From Aliamphritea spongicola (GTDB lineage Bacteria; Pseudomonadota; Gammaproteobacteria; Pseudomonadales; Balneatricaceae), in NCBI GenBank assembly GCA_024347235.1, contig AP025283.1, positions 2,976,001 through 3,040,000 of the forward strand: 64,000 bases of DNA, given 5' to 3'. Positions 19,909-30,248 of this stretch are shown here, piece by piece. Below the pieces are notes generated by a model, which saw nothing but the letters and a program-made list of their open reading frames with translations, did no database searches and was not told where the DNA came from. Made by a program: the position numbers and the translations under genes. Positions within the stretch are counted from its first letter, which is position 1. Every line of letters begins with the position of its first letter.

Positions 19909-20483
19909 ATGCGTTTTTAATGATGTCTGTAATCACCTCATTATTGCTGCTCACGGGCTGTAGTAAATTTCAGCCACACCAGGTTGATTTGCAGGCCCTG
20001 CATCCAAAGATTGAAACCAAGCAACGCCTGCCGGAAGGCCTGACTGTTGCAGTTGAAACCCGTGATCTTCGGCCAGACAGCCTGATCGGCTACCGTATCA
20101 GCCGCCTCAGCGACCGGGCACCGGTCGAGCTGGCCTTGCCAGCAAATGTACAGATTAATCAGGGCGCGAAAGTAGCACTGGTAAAACTGGGGGCCACTCC
20201 GGTTGCCGGCAATGCTGAAGCTCAGTTACTACTGACGCTGAAAGATCTGAGCTACTCCGCAACGGTAGAAGCCCTGCAAACCGTTACCGTCAAAGCCAGC
20301 CTTGAAGTAAAAGCCAGCAAATATAACCGCAGCTACACCGGCAACTACAACAGCCAGAAGCAACACCAGTTTGTTGCCACCCCTGACCTGCAGGAAAATC
20401 AGGCAGTCGTACAGGAAATTATTCTGGAAACCCTGAGCCGTGCTTTCAGCGATCCGCAACTGCTGGATTTTCTCGCTCAGTAA
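19909..20483 (+). CDS. yajG: YajG family lipoprotein
   Basis: This is a 191-residue outer-membrane-type lipoprotein. The lipobox LLTGCS follows a short hydrophobic signal. The start is lost in the plain frame because ATG CGT TTT TAA ends at once; adding a T to the T5 run gives MRFLMMSVITSLLLLTGC. Later parts (LTVAVETRDLRPDSLIGYR, ILETLSRAFSDPQLLDFL) agree with YajG. A strong terminator follows. Confidence 0.8.
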
Positions 20484-20518
20484 AGCTGTATATTTAAAAT
20501 AAGCGCAAAAACACACAT

Positions 20519-20547
20519 AAAAAAACAGGCCATCAGGCCTGTTTTTA
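20519..20547 (+). terminator. rho-independent terminator after yajG
   Basis: The stem ACAGGCC-atca-GGCCTGT is flanked by A and T runs. Confidence 0.85.
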
Positions 20548-20569
20548 TGTCACTCTTTCCGGCTTAGCG

Positions 20570-21235
20570 TTACCAGCCGACAGTGTAAGACAGCAACCTG
20601 CTGATATGCGCCAGAGGCCTGCCAGACTCCTGCTGCCAGGTATTAAATGCATTCTGCACCAGCGCCAGATCCCGCTTGGCCGTCGGTGCTTTATCGATCA
20701 CCCTTGCGCCTTCAGAGCTGCAACAACATCGTCCGTCAGCAGAAAAGTATCTTTCCCTATCTGGCGCAGAAAATACGCGGCAGAACGCCCGCCAAGCTGC
20801 TGACCTTCTTTTTTGAGAAACGCCCACAGACTGACAATATCCTCGGTTGGCCAGTGCGCCACCATATGCGCAAAACTGCCATGCTGCTCGCTGTAATTCA
20901 CAATCATCGTCGCATTGGTACGTACCGCTTTAATCTTGCCCCAGTGCCGGATGATCTTGTCGTTTTGCATCATGTTTTCAAGCTGTTCATCACTCATCAG
21001 AGCAATTTTTGCGGTGCAAACCCCAGAACGCCTCCTCAAAAGCGGGCCACTTAGCATCCACCAGCGAATGTTTCAGCCCGGCCCGGAAAATCCGCCGGGA
21101 CATTTCAGACAACACCCTGTCATCCGGTAACTCAGCCAGTATCTCCGGCGACTGCACCACCGGCATAAGACTTTCAACATCCTCTCCCGCCTTATGTGCA
21201 CTGACATGCTCATAAATCCATTTAAATGACTTCAC
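20570..21235 (-). CDS. DNA-3-methyladenine glycosylase I family protein
   Basis: This 222-residue protein resembles Tag-family base excision glycosylases: helical, with IIRHWGKIKAVRTNATMI and a HhH-like GGRSAAYFLRQIGKDTFLLTDDV segment carrying the terminal catalytic-region Asp. The classic Tag zinc ligands at the termini are not evident, so substrate activity is uncertain. Three frame corrections are needed: G4 and A5 near 21003-21015, and GGG near 20703. The start is GTG at 21235, which follows the msrB stop TAA with no gap, so the two are coupled. Confidence 0.7.
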
Positions 21236-21648
21236 TTACTGCTCCTCTTTGGCGGTAAAATCCAGCGATACGGAATTTATACAGTACCGCAAACCGGTCG
21301 GTGCCGGACCATCCGGAAACACATGGCCCAGGTGCGCACCACAACCATTACATACCACCTCGGTACGGATCATGCCGTGAGACAGGTCACGGTTCTCACC
21401 GATACAGCTTTCATTGGCCGGCTGATTAAAACTCGGCCAGCCACAACCGGCATCAAATTTGGTATCTGAAACGAATAATTCTTCACCGCAGCATACGCAC
21501 TGATACTTACCGGCAACAAAGTGCTGATCATACTCACCGGTGTGCGGACGCTCGGTCCCTTTCTGACGGCAGACCCGATACTGCTCGGGGTTAACTCAGA
21601 CTGCCATTCAGCGTCACTGCGCTGACGCGGATATTTATTTTCACCCAT
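21236..21648 (-). CDS. msrB: peptide methionine-R-sulfoxide reductase
   Basis: This enzyme repairs oxidised methionine (R form) in proteins. It is 137 residues with two zinc CxxC pairs (CVCCGEELF and [14 protein letters not shown]) and the catalytic cysteine in [11 protein letters not shown] near the C-terminus. The frame is lost at a C4 run near 21590; with five C it reads [18 protein letters not shown]. The adjacent glycosylase gene overlaps in function as damage repair. Confidence 0.9.
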
Positions 21649-21820
21649 TGAAATTCCCCTGTTTTTTACTCTCAGCTACTGTTTATGGACAGGCCAAATG
21701 CAGTATGATTCAAAACCTTGTTTTGATCGCCCAAAGTTAAACTTTAGCGTGCTGTGCATAATATAAAATAACTAACTGTTTCAGCCACCGGCAGACCGTG
21801 GCCACCAAGGATAAATAAAG

Positions 21821-23036
21821 ATGTCAATAATCCGCAAATCCAACAAACTGATTAACGTCTGTTACGACATACGCGGACCAGTACTTCAGGAAGCCAAACG
21901 TCTCGAAGAAGAAGGCCAGCGCATCATCAAGCTGAACATCGGCAACCCCGCCCCGTTTGGCTTTGAAGCACCAGAAGAAATCATTCAGGACGTTGTTCAT
22001 AATCTGCCAACCGCCCAGGGTTACTGCGACTCAAAGGCCTGTTTTCTGCCCGTAAAGCCGTCATGCAGGAAACCCAGAAACGGGGCATTAAAAACGTCAC
22101 CATCGAAGACATCTACCTGGGCAACGGGGTCAGCGAACTGATCGTCATGGCAACCCAGGGGTTACTTAACGACAACGATGAACTGCTCATTCCCGCGCCG
22201 GACTATCCACTGTGGACGGCCGCAGTCAGTCTGGCCGGCGGCACACCGGTTCATTACCAGTGTGACGAAAGCCACGACTGGGCACCTAACATTGATGACA
22301 TACGCAGCAAAATCAGCGAACACACCAAAGGCATCGTCGTCATTAACCCGAATAATCCCACCGGTGCGGTTTATCCTCAGGAAGTACTGGAACAGATTAT
22401 TGACCTTGCACGTGAATTCAACCTGATTATTTTTGCTGACGAAATTTACGACAAGATTATTTATGACGAAGCCAGGCACATTCCGCTGGCCAGCCTCAGC
22501 GATGACGTTCTGTGCATTACATTCAACGGCCTTTCGAAGACCTACCGGGCAGCCGGTTTCCGGTCCGGCTGGATGGTCCTGAGCGGCCCCAAACATCATG
22601 CCAGGGACTACATTGAAGGCCTGGACATGCTGGCCAGTATGCGCCTGTGCGCCAACGTTCCCGCCCAGCACGCCATTCAGACAGCACTGGGCGGCTACCA
22701 GAGCATCAACGAACTGATCATCCCCGGTGGCCGTTTATATGACCAGCGGGAACTTGCGTATCGTGAAATAAATGCCATTCCGGGACTATCCTGTGTCAAG
22801 CCAATGGGCGCGCTGTATCTGTTCGTAAAAGTTGATCCGGAAGTATGCCCGATCTTCAATGATGAAAAACTGGCCCTCGATCTGCTACTGCAACAAAAGT
22901 ACTGATCGTTCAGGGAAGTGGCTTCAACATGCCGGATACTCAGCACTTCCGCCTGGTCATCCTGCCCCGTGAAGATGAACTGATGGATGCCATCAGCCGC
23001 ATCGGCGAATTCTTCCGCAACTACTCTCAGAGCTAA
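21821..23036 (+). CDS. alaA: glutamate-pyruvate aminotransferase
   Basis: This class I PLP aminotransferase makes alanine from pyruvate and glutamate. The reconstructed length, 405 residues, equals E. coli AlaA. The Schiff-base lysine is in GLSKTYRAAGFRSGW, with the cofactor-binding FADEIYDKIIYD and NPNNPTGAVY. Bases are missing at an AAA run near 22036 and an A4 run near 22895; the second restores VLIVQGSGFNMPDTQHFRLV and the end RIGEFFRNYSQS. Confidence 0.9.
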
Positions 23037-23196
23037 TCAGCCACGCTCAGACGCCGCTGCCGGTTACCACTAACCGGCAGCATTTCCTGCTACAATTCCC
23101 ACATAATGAAAACCAACACCCCTGCAGTCATTCGCTTTCCTTTTCTGATGGGCGTAAGATTTTTTCATACAGGCCAGCTATACTGCCTGTGCCCTG

Positions 23197-23616
23197 ATGC
23201 TGATCCCCGGCATCCAGCGCACTCAAACCATCAGCAACTGGAAGCATTATGTTTATAAAGATCAAAAGAATTGCGGCATCTTCATGGAACACAACGGCAT
23301 GGAACAGAACCATATCATTCCGGTCACCAGTAACTTTCTGATCAATCTTAACCACGCTGCCGAAATATCCTTCTACACCATCAAAGAAACCAAAACCCGG
23401 TATGATCTGGAAGGTCATGAGATAAACGTACCACCGCATACCCGCGTCATTCACATGCAGATGACCTACCGGCACTCCAGCATTAAAGAACGGATCGGTG
23501 ACAACAAAGGCAGCATTGTTGAACGCAACTACTACAAGTTCTACTTCATGCCGGAAGAAATGGGCCAGTACGAACAACTGCGCGGCCATATCGAAAATCA
23601 CGTCCTGAACCTGTAA
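23197..23616 (+). CDS. hypothetical protein
   Basis: This 139-residue ORF is soluble and reads without interruption from MLIPGIQRTQTISN to ENHVLNL. It has several aromatic and charged strands (EISFYTIKETKTRYDLEG, ERNYYKFYFMPEE) suggesting an alpha/beta fold. The start is uncertain because the region before 23197 may hold an upstream start in another frame. I do not recognise a family. It is followed by a strong hairpin. Confidence 0.5.
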   Translation: MLIPGIQRTQTISNWKHYVYKDQKNCGIFMEHNGMEQNHIIPVTSNFLINLNHAAEISFYTIKETKTRYDLEGHEINVPPHTRVIHMQMTYRHSSIKERIGDNKGSIVERNYYKFYFMPEEMGQYEQLRGHIENHVLNL

Positions 23617-23629
23617 CGTGAACAAACTC

Positions 23630-23658
23630 CGGTTATGGCTGCCCGGCAGCCATAACCG
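23630..23658. terminator. 14-bp perfect inverted repeat, likely terminator
   Basis: CGGTTATGGCTGCC and its exact complement are separated by one base and followed by TCTTT. It lies 14 bp after the preceding stop codon. Confidence 0.65.
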
Positions 23659-23934
23659 TCTTTCACGTTTACACCCTCCCCTGCAGACCCTAGCATTCAC
23701 AACAACCCTGAACTGCCTACGATTAAACAAACGTGTGTTTATTTTCCGACCACCTCCCATAATGAGGTTATATCTGCTTGCAAAACAAGCCTCTTCGTAT
23801 TTATCTATAACGGTCAGCTCGACGATTTAAGGAATATCTGGCGGCCTTTCTGGCACGTATTTTTACGCCACCCAAACACAGACCGAGCTGGACAACGAAT
23901 TATCAGATAGCCTGTCACAGATTAAGGAGTGGCT
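23659..23934. other. intergenic region
   Basis: About 275 bp lie between the hairpin and the HDOD gene. Short open frames exist in two registers but none has a supported start, so no gene is called. AAGGAG at about 23924 is the HDOD ribosome-binding site. Confidence 0.3.
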
Positions 23935-24761
23935 ATGGAAGTCAGCGAATTATTACAACAGACTCACAAATTACCGAATGTACCTGACGTGGTACGTGAG
24001 CTGATCCAGCAACTGAACAACCCTAATGCCGACTATGGTGAAATCAGCGAAAAGGTCTCCAAAGATCAGACCATGTCGCTGAAGATTCTTCGCCTGGTCA
24101 ACTCAGCACACTTCGGCCTGAGCCGTAAAGTATCCTCAATCGATGAAGCCGTTGTTATGCTGGGTATGAACCAGCTGAAAACCCTGGTAATCGCCTCCGG
24201 GCTGGCCGGCTCGGTCACCGAAGTGGAAGGCATGAATCTGAAAGAATTCTGGTCACAGTCTTTCCGCATTGCCACCATTGCCAAATGGTACGCCAGCAAA
24301 ACTGACTCCGTGGATCCGGATGTAGCGTTCACCATCGGCCTGATTCACAACATCGGCCGCCTGTTACTGCACCTCACCAAGCCAAAACTGGCCGAAGCCA
24401 TCCAGCAGCGGGTTAAAGAAAGTGGCACCAGCCGCTCCGCCGCAGAAATGGAACGCCTGAATTTCACTACCCCTGAAGCAGGTCAGGCTTTACTGGACAT
24501 GTGGAAGTTCCTGAAGAACTGGGACAGGCCGTGCGCTATCACAAGAATCCAATGGAATCCGAGCCGCCTAACCCGGCTTGCGCCATCACCAACATTGCCT
24601 GCTATCTGAATGCCTGCATCCGTAGCAAACGCAGCCTGGAAGAAACCATGGAACGCTTCCCGGTTAAAGTTGCCGCACTGGCTGGCTTACCGGCTGATAT
24701 TGCCAGCAGCTGTGAAGAAGCCATGGCACTTGAGTCTGGCCTGGACGGCCTGGCAGGTTAA
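23935..24761 (+). CDS. HDOD domain protein
   Basis: This 275-residue protein is made of one HDOD (metal-dependent-hydrolase-related output) domain: LPNVPDVVRELIQQL, then LKILRLVNSAHFGLSRKVSSIDEAVVMLGMNQLKTLV, and FTIGLIHNIGRLLLH where the HD pair is replaced by HN. HDOD proteins act in signalling, often with c-di-GMP or chemotaxis proteins, without hydrolase activity. A CC near 24511 lacks one base; corrected, it reads WKFPEELGQAVRYH. The ATG at 23935 has AGGAG five bases upstream, better than the GTG at 23929. Confidence 0.85.
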
Positions 24762-24769
24762 TACCGCTT

Positions 24770-24805
24770 CAGGCTGCCGATTGCCGGCAGCCTGATCTTT
24801 CCTTT
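24770..24805. terminator. terminator between convergent genes
   Basis: The inverted repeat AGGCTGCCG-attg-CCGGCAGCCT is followed by TTTCC. It separates the HDOD and methyltransferase genes. Confidence 0.65.
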
Positions 24806-24820
24806 CTCAGAAACTCTTTC

Positions 24821-25736
24821 TCAAGACAGTTTCTCAAATACAAGCACCTTCAGCGCCCGCTCCGGGTCTGCATCCGGGAAATCATCCGGGTTTTCCAGAC
24901 GCCCAACAAAGCTGAACTGCGGACAATGCTCTGCCATCAGATCCCGTAAAACTGACTGTCCAGCTCCGGCGAATTCAGACAACTGAGCACTTTGGCATTT
25001 TCACCGGTCAGCTCAGGCAAACGCCGTAACACTTTAAGATAATCCTTGGTTGCCACAAAGCTGCCCTTCTGAAAACTGGGCGGATCAATTACCACCAGAT
25101 CATAAGGGCCTTCACGCTTCAGTTTTCCCCAGGAACGGAACAGGTCATGGGCGAAGAACTTTACCCGGCTGAGATCATGATCATTCAAACGATGATTTTC
25201 ACGACCGGTATTCAGCGCCGGACTACTCATATCCAGATTAACAACCTTCTCGGCACCACCGGCCAGTGCAGCCACCGAAAAGCCACAGGTATACGCAAAC
25301 AGATTAAGCACCCGCGCCCCTTCAGCATGCTGCTGCACCCAGCGGCGGCCTTCCCGCATGTCCAGAAACAAACCGCTGTTCTGATTCTTCAGAGGCTGCA
25401 TCCAGAACTTCAGCTCACCTTCCGTCACTGCCAGCCGTCTGACATCCGCATCATCCGCCTGCCAGCACACCTGAATGCTGTCTTCACGGCGATAGCGGTG
25501 CTGCACCAGCAATGTGGATGGCTTGTGAACCGGATGTTCTGCAAAAAAGCCACCAGATTATCCAGCTGCTCCGCCGGTATTTGATTAAACAGCCGGATAA
25601 CAATCAGTGGTGGCAAGCGATCAATGACCACGTCTTCAAAGCCGCTGAAACAACGTCCCCGGCCATGAAATAAACGGCCCACCTCTCCCGGCCGGCGGGT
25701 AAACTGCTGTTCTATATAATCAAATACAGCCTGCAT
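24821..25736 (-). CDS. class I SAM methyltransferase, RlmI/COG1092-like
   Basis: This 305-residue protein resembles rRNA cytosine methyltransferases of the RlmI/RlmK type but lacks the PUA domain. The SAM site is VLNLFAYTCGFSVAALAGGA, the acidic motif is VNLDMSSPAL, and the catalytic-type motif is DLVVIDPPSFQKGSF. Frames change near 25520 (joining IRFTSHPHLLVQHRYRRED) and near 24949 (T4 run), after which the C-terminus is LKVLVFEKLS. The ATG at 25736 has AGGA at suitable distance. The RNA target is unknown. Confidence 0.8.
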
Positions 25737-25975
25737 ACTGTCCTGCTCTGAACCAGGCGGCATCCCGGAACTTTACGGAATGAAAACACCTGCAAATTAA
25801 AATCAGCGGCGATTATAGACATCCTGTCCGGGCGGCACCAGCGCAGACTAATTTAACCTGGGCGGTTGAAACTTAACGTGCCCGCCTATATCTAAGGATC
25901 AGACATAAATAATCCATAACAGGCCGCTAAATGGCCGGTAAAACAATCCCATAGCCAGCCAAAGGTTATACATCT

Positions 25976-26853
25976 ATGCGTATCGTACTCTTTCTTCTGA
26001 CCAACCTGGCCATCATTCTGGTTGCCAGTGTAACCCTCAGCCTTCTGGGCGTAGGCTCTACCCTGCAAGCCAATGGTGTAGATCTGGATCTTGGTAATCT
26101 GCTGATCATCTGTGCCGTTTTTGGTTTCATGGGCTCCTTTGTCTCCCTGCTGCTCTCAAGTTCATGGCCAAACGCTCTACCGGCCTGCAAATGATCGAAC
26201 AGGCCAGCAACGCTGACGAACAGTGGCTGATGGATACCGTGCAGGAGCTGGCAACAGAAGCCGGCATCGGCATGCCGGAAGTAGGTATTTTCCCGGCAGA
26301 ACAGGCTAACGCCTTTGCGACCGGCTGGAATAAAAATAACGCTCTGGTGGGTATCAGCCTGGGCTTATTACAACGTTTTCGCCGGGAAGAAATCCGTGCA
26401 GTACTGGCCCACGAAATCGGCCACATTGCCAACGGCGACATGGTTACCCTGACCCTGATTCAGGGTGTGGTAAACACCTTTGTTATGTTCTTCGCCCGCA
26501 TCATTGGTCACTTTGTTGACCGGGTTATTCTGAAGAACGAAGAAGGTCACGGTATCGGCTACTTCGTCGCATCTATCGTTGCTGAACTGGTTCTGGGTAT
26601 ACTGGCATCTACCATCGTTGCCTGGTTCAGCCGTCGCCGGGAATTCCGTGCTGATGAAATGGGTGCCCGCCTGGCTGGCAACTTCGCAATGATCGGTGCT
26701 CTGCAACGCCTGAAGGCTGAATATGAAGTACCTGATCAGATGCCGTCTACCATGACCGCATTCGGTATCAGCAGCCATCTGAAAGAAGGCTTCATGGCTG
26801 CATTTGCTACCCATCCGCCACTGGATGACCGTATCGCTGCACTGCAAAAATAA
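25976..26853 (+). CDS. htpX: membrane protease HtpX
   Basis: This M48 zinc metalloprotease of 292 residues degrades misfolded inner-membrane proteins. Two N-terminal transmembrane helices precede the HEIGH zinc site ([14 protein letters not shown]), then two more helices and the third ligand Glu in [11 protein letters not shown]. An AA near 26159 should be AAA; corrected, it reads [13 protein letters not shown], the HtpX consensus. It is monocistronic, with its own terminator. Confidence 0.92.
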
Positions 26854-26872
26854 GCTGAAACACGCAATAATC

Positions 26873-26905
26873 AGCCCTGTTTTCCCAACGGAAAACAGGG
26901 CTTTA
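26873..26905 (+). terminator. terminator after htpX
   Basis: The long stem AGCCCTGTTTTCC / GGAAAACAGGGCT is followed by TT. Confidence 0.8.
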
Positions 26906-27095
26906 TGGCTGCAGACAGAGAATCCTGCTGCTACCGAATTATTCTCTCAGCGAATATTACGTCATAGTTTAATAAAAAAGTTCTTTAACCTCTCCCCAAA
27001 CTTTGTTCCATAATCAGATTAACACTTACAGAGCCACGCCAAATTCGGCTGATGGTATTTTCACCAGCTATCGGACTTTAGCCGAGGTTTTTAGC

Positions 27096-27274
27096 ATGAA
27101 TGAAAAAACTGCTATCGATGAAGAACTGGACATGACAGATGCCGATACAGAGGATACGGAGCTGTCGACAGCTGAAAAAGATTTTGCCCTGACACTGAAA
27201 AACGCCGCCGTATTGAAGCCATGCGGGAGCAACGGGAACTGGAAAGAGAACTCAGGGAATTCTTTGACGACTGA
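27096..27274 (+). CDS. small acidic/basic protein, PA3496-like
   Basis: The corrected reading is 59 residues: an acidic N-terminal half (EELDMTDADTEDTELS) and a strongly basic, arginine-rich helix (RRRIEAMREQRELERELREF). The frame is lost at an A5 run near 27200. The layout resembles the PA3496 family product of the next gene and suggests a paralogous pair. The function is unknown. Confidence 0.55.
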
Positions 27275-27414
27275 TACGACCCCGCTGTATCTCACATGAC
27301 TGAACCGTCATCTTTCGGTAATACGCTGGTCATAAAAACGCGGTTTTATATATCTGAACAGGCACTGCGGTGCACCGGACAATAAGATATATAACCCAGC
27401 GGAACAGTACAGTT

Positions 27415-27605
27415 ATGAGCAGCAAAATCCGTCTTGAAGACCTCTCTTCAGAAGCCCTTGATGATATGGACAACAGCTTCTTTGGCGAAGACAAACAACA
27501 GCGCCCGAAAAAGCCAAAGCAAAACGCAAACGCCAGATGATCGAAGATTACATGGAAGAGCGCCAGCTGAAACGGCGTATCAGCGACGGCTTTGAATGGG
27601 CCTGA
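27415..27605 (+). CDS. PA3496 family small protein
   Basis: The corrected reading is 63 residues: acidic N-terminus (EDLSSEALDDMDNSFFGED) followed by a lysine/arginine helix KAKAKRKRQMIEDYMEERQ and the end RRISDGFEWA. This matches PA3496-family proteins, annotated as putative envelope-integrity factors. One C is missing in the CCC near 27512. The ATG at 27415 follows a weak ribosome-binding site. Confidence 0.65.
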
Positions 27606-27636
27606 AGCAAAGCTAACCCCATTTTCAGAATACCGC

Positions 27637-27661
27637 TAAAGCAGCGCTCAGCGCTGCTTTA
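27637..27661. terminator. bidirectional terminator overlapping ygiQ stop
   Basis: The perfect palindrome TAAAGCAGCGCT-c-AGCGCTGCTTTA contains the TGA of the minus-strand gene and follows the PA3496-like gene. Confidence 0.75.
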
Positions 27662-29924
27662 TTCTGTCGGCTATCCGGCTGCGCTGAGCACTGCGGGCCT
27701 TAGCACCGGTTGCGGCTTTAGCAGCAGGCTTTTGCTTCTGTGAAGCGTTCTTCTTCGAGGGCTTTTTCTTCGCTTTAACCGCTTGCGGTGTGACCGGCTG
27801 ATAGCCCTTTGCGGGCTGAGCTTTTCCGTGACCGGCAGCTTTTGCACCAGGCTGACGTTTCGGTGCTTCCTCTTCTGCAACCAGACACTCTTTCCCCCGA
27901 CCGATCAGCTCTGAGCGCCCCATCTCTTTAAGCTTAGCCCGCAACTGTGGCCAGTTCTCTTTATCGTGATAGCGCAACAGGGTTTTATGAGCCTTACGCT
28001 GCTCCGTCTGCTTCGGAATATACATGCGGTCACTCTTATAGGTAATCTGCTTCAGCGGATTCTTTTCTGAGTGATACATAGCAGTTGCCAGAGACATCGG
28101 TGACGGATAGAAGGTCTGTACCTGATCCACCTTCAGATCATTATTCTTCAGCCACAGGGACAAGCTCAGCATATCCTCATCATCACAACCCGGATGGGCG
28201 GCAATGAAATACGGAATCAGATACTGCTTCTTACCCGCCTCTCTGGAAAAACGGTCAAACATATTCTTAAAGTCGTAGTATGTATCCATACCCGGCTTCA
28301 TCATCTTGCTGAGGGTATTTGGCTCACTGTGCTCCGGGGCAATCTTCAGATAACCGCCCACATGATAGGTCACCAGCTCTTTAACGTATTCCGGGTCACG
28401 CACCGCCAGGTCATAACGCAGGCCGGAGGCAATCGCGACATTGTGAATACCCTGCACTTTACGGGCTTTACGGTACAGCTCAGTGGTGGGGCTATGATCC
28501 GTATTCAGATTCTTACAGATGGTCGGATATACACAGGAAAGCTTACGGCAGTTCGACTGAATTTCATCATCATTACAGTTGAGGAAATACATGTTAGACG
28601 TCGGGCCGCCAAGGTCAGAGATAGACCCGGTAAAGCCCGGCACCTTCTCTTTAATGTCTTCAATCTCGTTGATGATCGACTCATGGGAACGGCTCTGGAT
28701 AATCCGGCCTTCATGTTCGGTAATCGAACAGAAGGTACAGCCACCGAAACAGCCGCGCATAATATTGATCGAGAAACGGATCATGTCATACGCAGGAATC
28801 TTTGCTTTACCGTAGCTGGGATGCGGCACCCGCTGATACTGCAGGCCAAATACACCGTCCATCTCTTCAGTGGTCAGGGAATCGGTGGCGGGTTAACCCA
28901 CACCTCCCGGTTACCGTGTTTCTGCATCAGCGCACGGGCATTGTGAGGATTTGACTCCTGATGAAGCACACGCGAAGCATGGGCATAAAGGGCCGGATCT
29001 TTGGTGACCTTATCGAACGAAGGCAAACGGATATAGGTGGTTTCAACCTCAAGCTTTTCCTTCCGCTTAAGGGGCATCGGTACAATTTTAATTGGCGCAG
29101 GAATGTCTGCCAGATCGTCCGGAGCAGTGCCACAGGCAGTACCGGCATCGCTGCCATTTTCCTGATTGCCAAAATCATATGGGTTAGGCAGTTTGTCGAT
29201 ATTACCCGGCCAGTCAATCCGGGAAGAGTCCAGCTCCACATAGCCCTCAGGCGGCGCTTTACGCAAATGCACCGTGCCGCGCAGATTCCAGATATCATCC
29301 AGAGACTTTCCTTCAGCCAGCGCATGGGACAGATCCACAATAGCCCGCTCGGCATTGCCGTACAGCAGAATATCCGCGGTGGCATCAATCAGTACCGACC
29401 GTCTGACCTTATCACTCCAATAATCGTACTGAGCAATACGACGCAGGCTCGCTTCGATCCCGCCGATGACCACAGGCACGTCCCGATAGGCTTCCTTACA
29501 GCGCTGGCTGTACACGATAACCGCCCGGTCGGACGCTTTCCGCCTTCCCCGCCGGCGGTATAGGCATCATCATGACGCATCCGCAGATCCGCCGTATAAC
29601 GGTTGATCATCGAATCCATGTTTCCAGCAGTTACCCCGTAATAGAGATTCGGTTTACCCAACGCCATAAACGGCTCAGCACTGCGCCAGTCCGGCTGAGC
29701 AATGATTCCCACACGGAAGCCCTGGGCCTCCAGTAAGCGCCCCATCACCGCCATACCAAAGCTCGGGTGGTCCACATAGGCATCACCGGTGACAATGATA
29801 ATGTCACAGCTGTCCCAGCCTAGCTGGTCCATTTCTGCACGGGTTGTCGGTAAAAACGGTGCCGGGTTATCGCTTTTCGCCCAGTATGGCGCAAAGGAAA
29901 AATATCGGGGGCGTGTATTCTCAT
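27648..29924 (-). CDS. YgiQ family radical SAM protein
   Basis: This 759-residue radical SAM enzyme has an N-terminal B12-binding-like region ([21 protein letters not shown]) and the cluster motif CFGGCTFCS (CxxxCxxC) in the middle, then NIDTDH..-type and [15 protein letters not shown] segments. The C-terminus is a long lysine/alanine-rich low-complexity tail (from about residue 660). Three missing bases interrupt it: a C5 near 29911, a site near 29540 and a CCC near 28884. With the first fixed, the ATG at 29924 gives [15 protein letters not shown]. Substrate unknown. Confidence 0.85.
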
Positions 29925-30073
29925 GGCGTCTGGAAACTGCTTCGTCGTAAGTAGCCGGCCATTGTCGCAGAAACTGCGACTAACGGCCAATAAACCGAAT
30001 GTCAGCAGCCCCTCCAACCCGAATCATTAAATGTTAGAATAGGGTTTCAATACGAATTATCGAGCCTAAGCCA

Positions 30074-30244
30074 ATGAACCGAGAACGCCCGACACCGCCC
30101 GGCGAATATGAATGCTGCGAAAGCGCCTGCTCTCCCTGCGTATGGGATACCTACTATGAAGATCTGCATGCCTGGAATGCCGAGCAAAAGGCCCTGAAAG
30201 AAGCACAGGAACAACAGACAGACAAAAGTGAAGCCGACGCTTAA
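30074..30244 (+). CDS. oxidoreductase-like domain small protein
   Basis: This 56-residue protein has the cysteine signature ECCESACSPCVWDTYYEDL, characteristic of the small oxidoreductase-like (PF09791) domain, followed by a charged helix. The four cysteines probably bind metal. Its 3' end meets the convergent permease gene with 4 bp between them. The function is unknown. Confidence 0.65.
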   Translation: MNRERPTPPGEYECCESACSPCVWDTYYEDLHAWNAEQKALKEAQEQQTDKSEADA

Positions 30245-30248
30245 GGCG

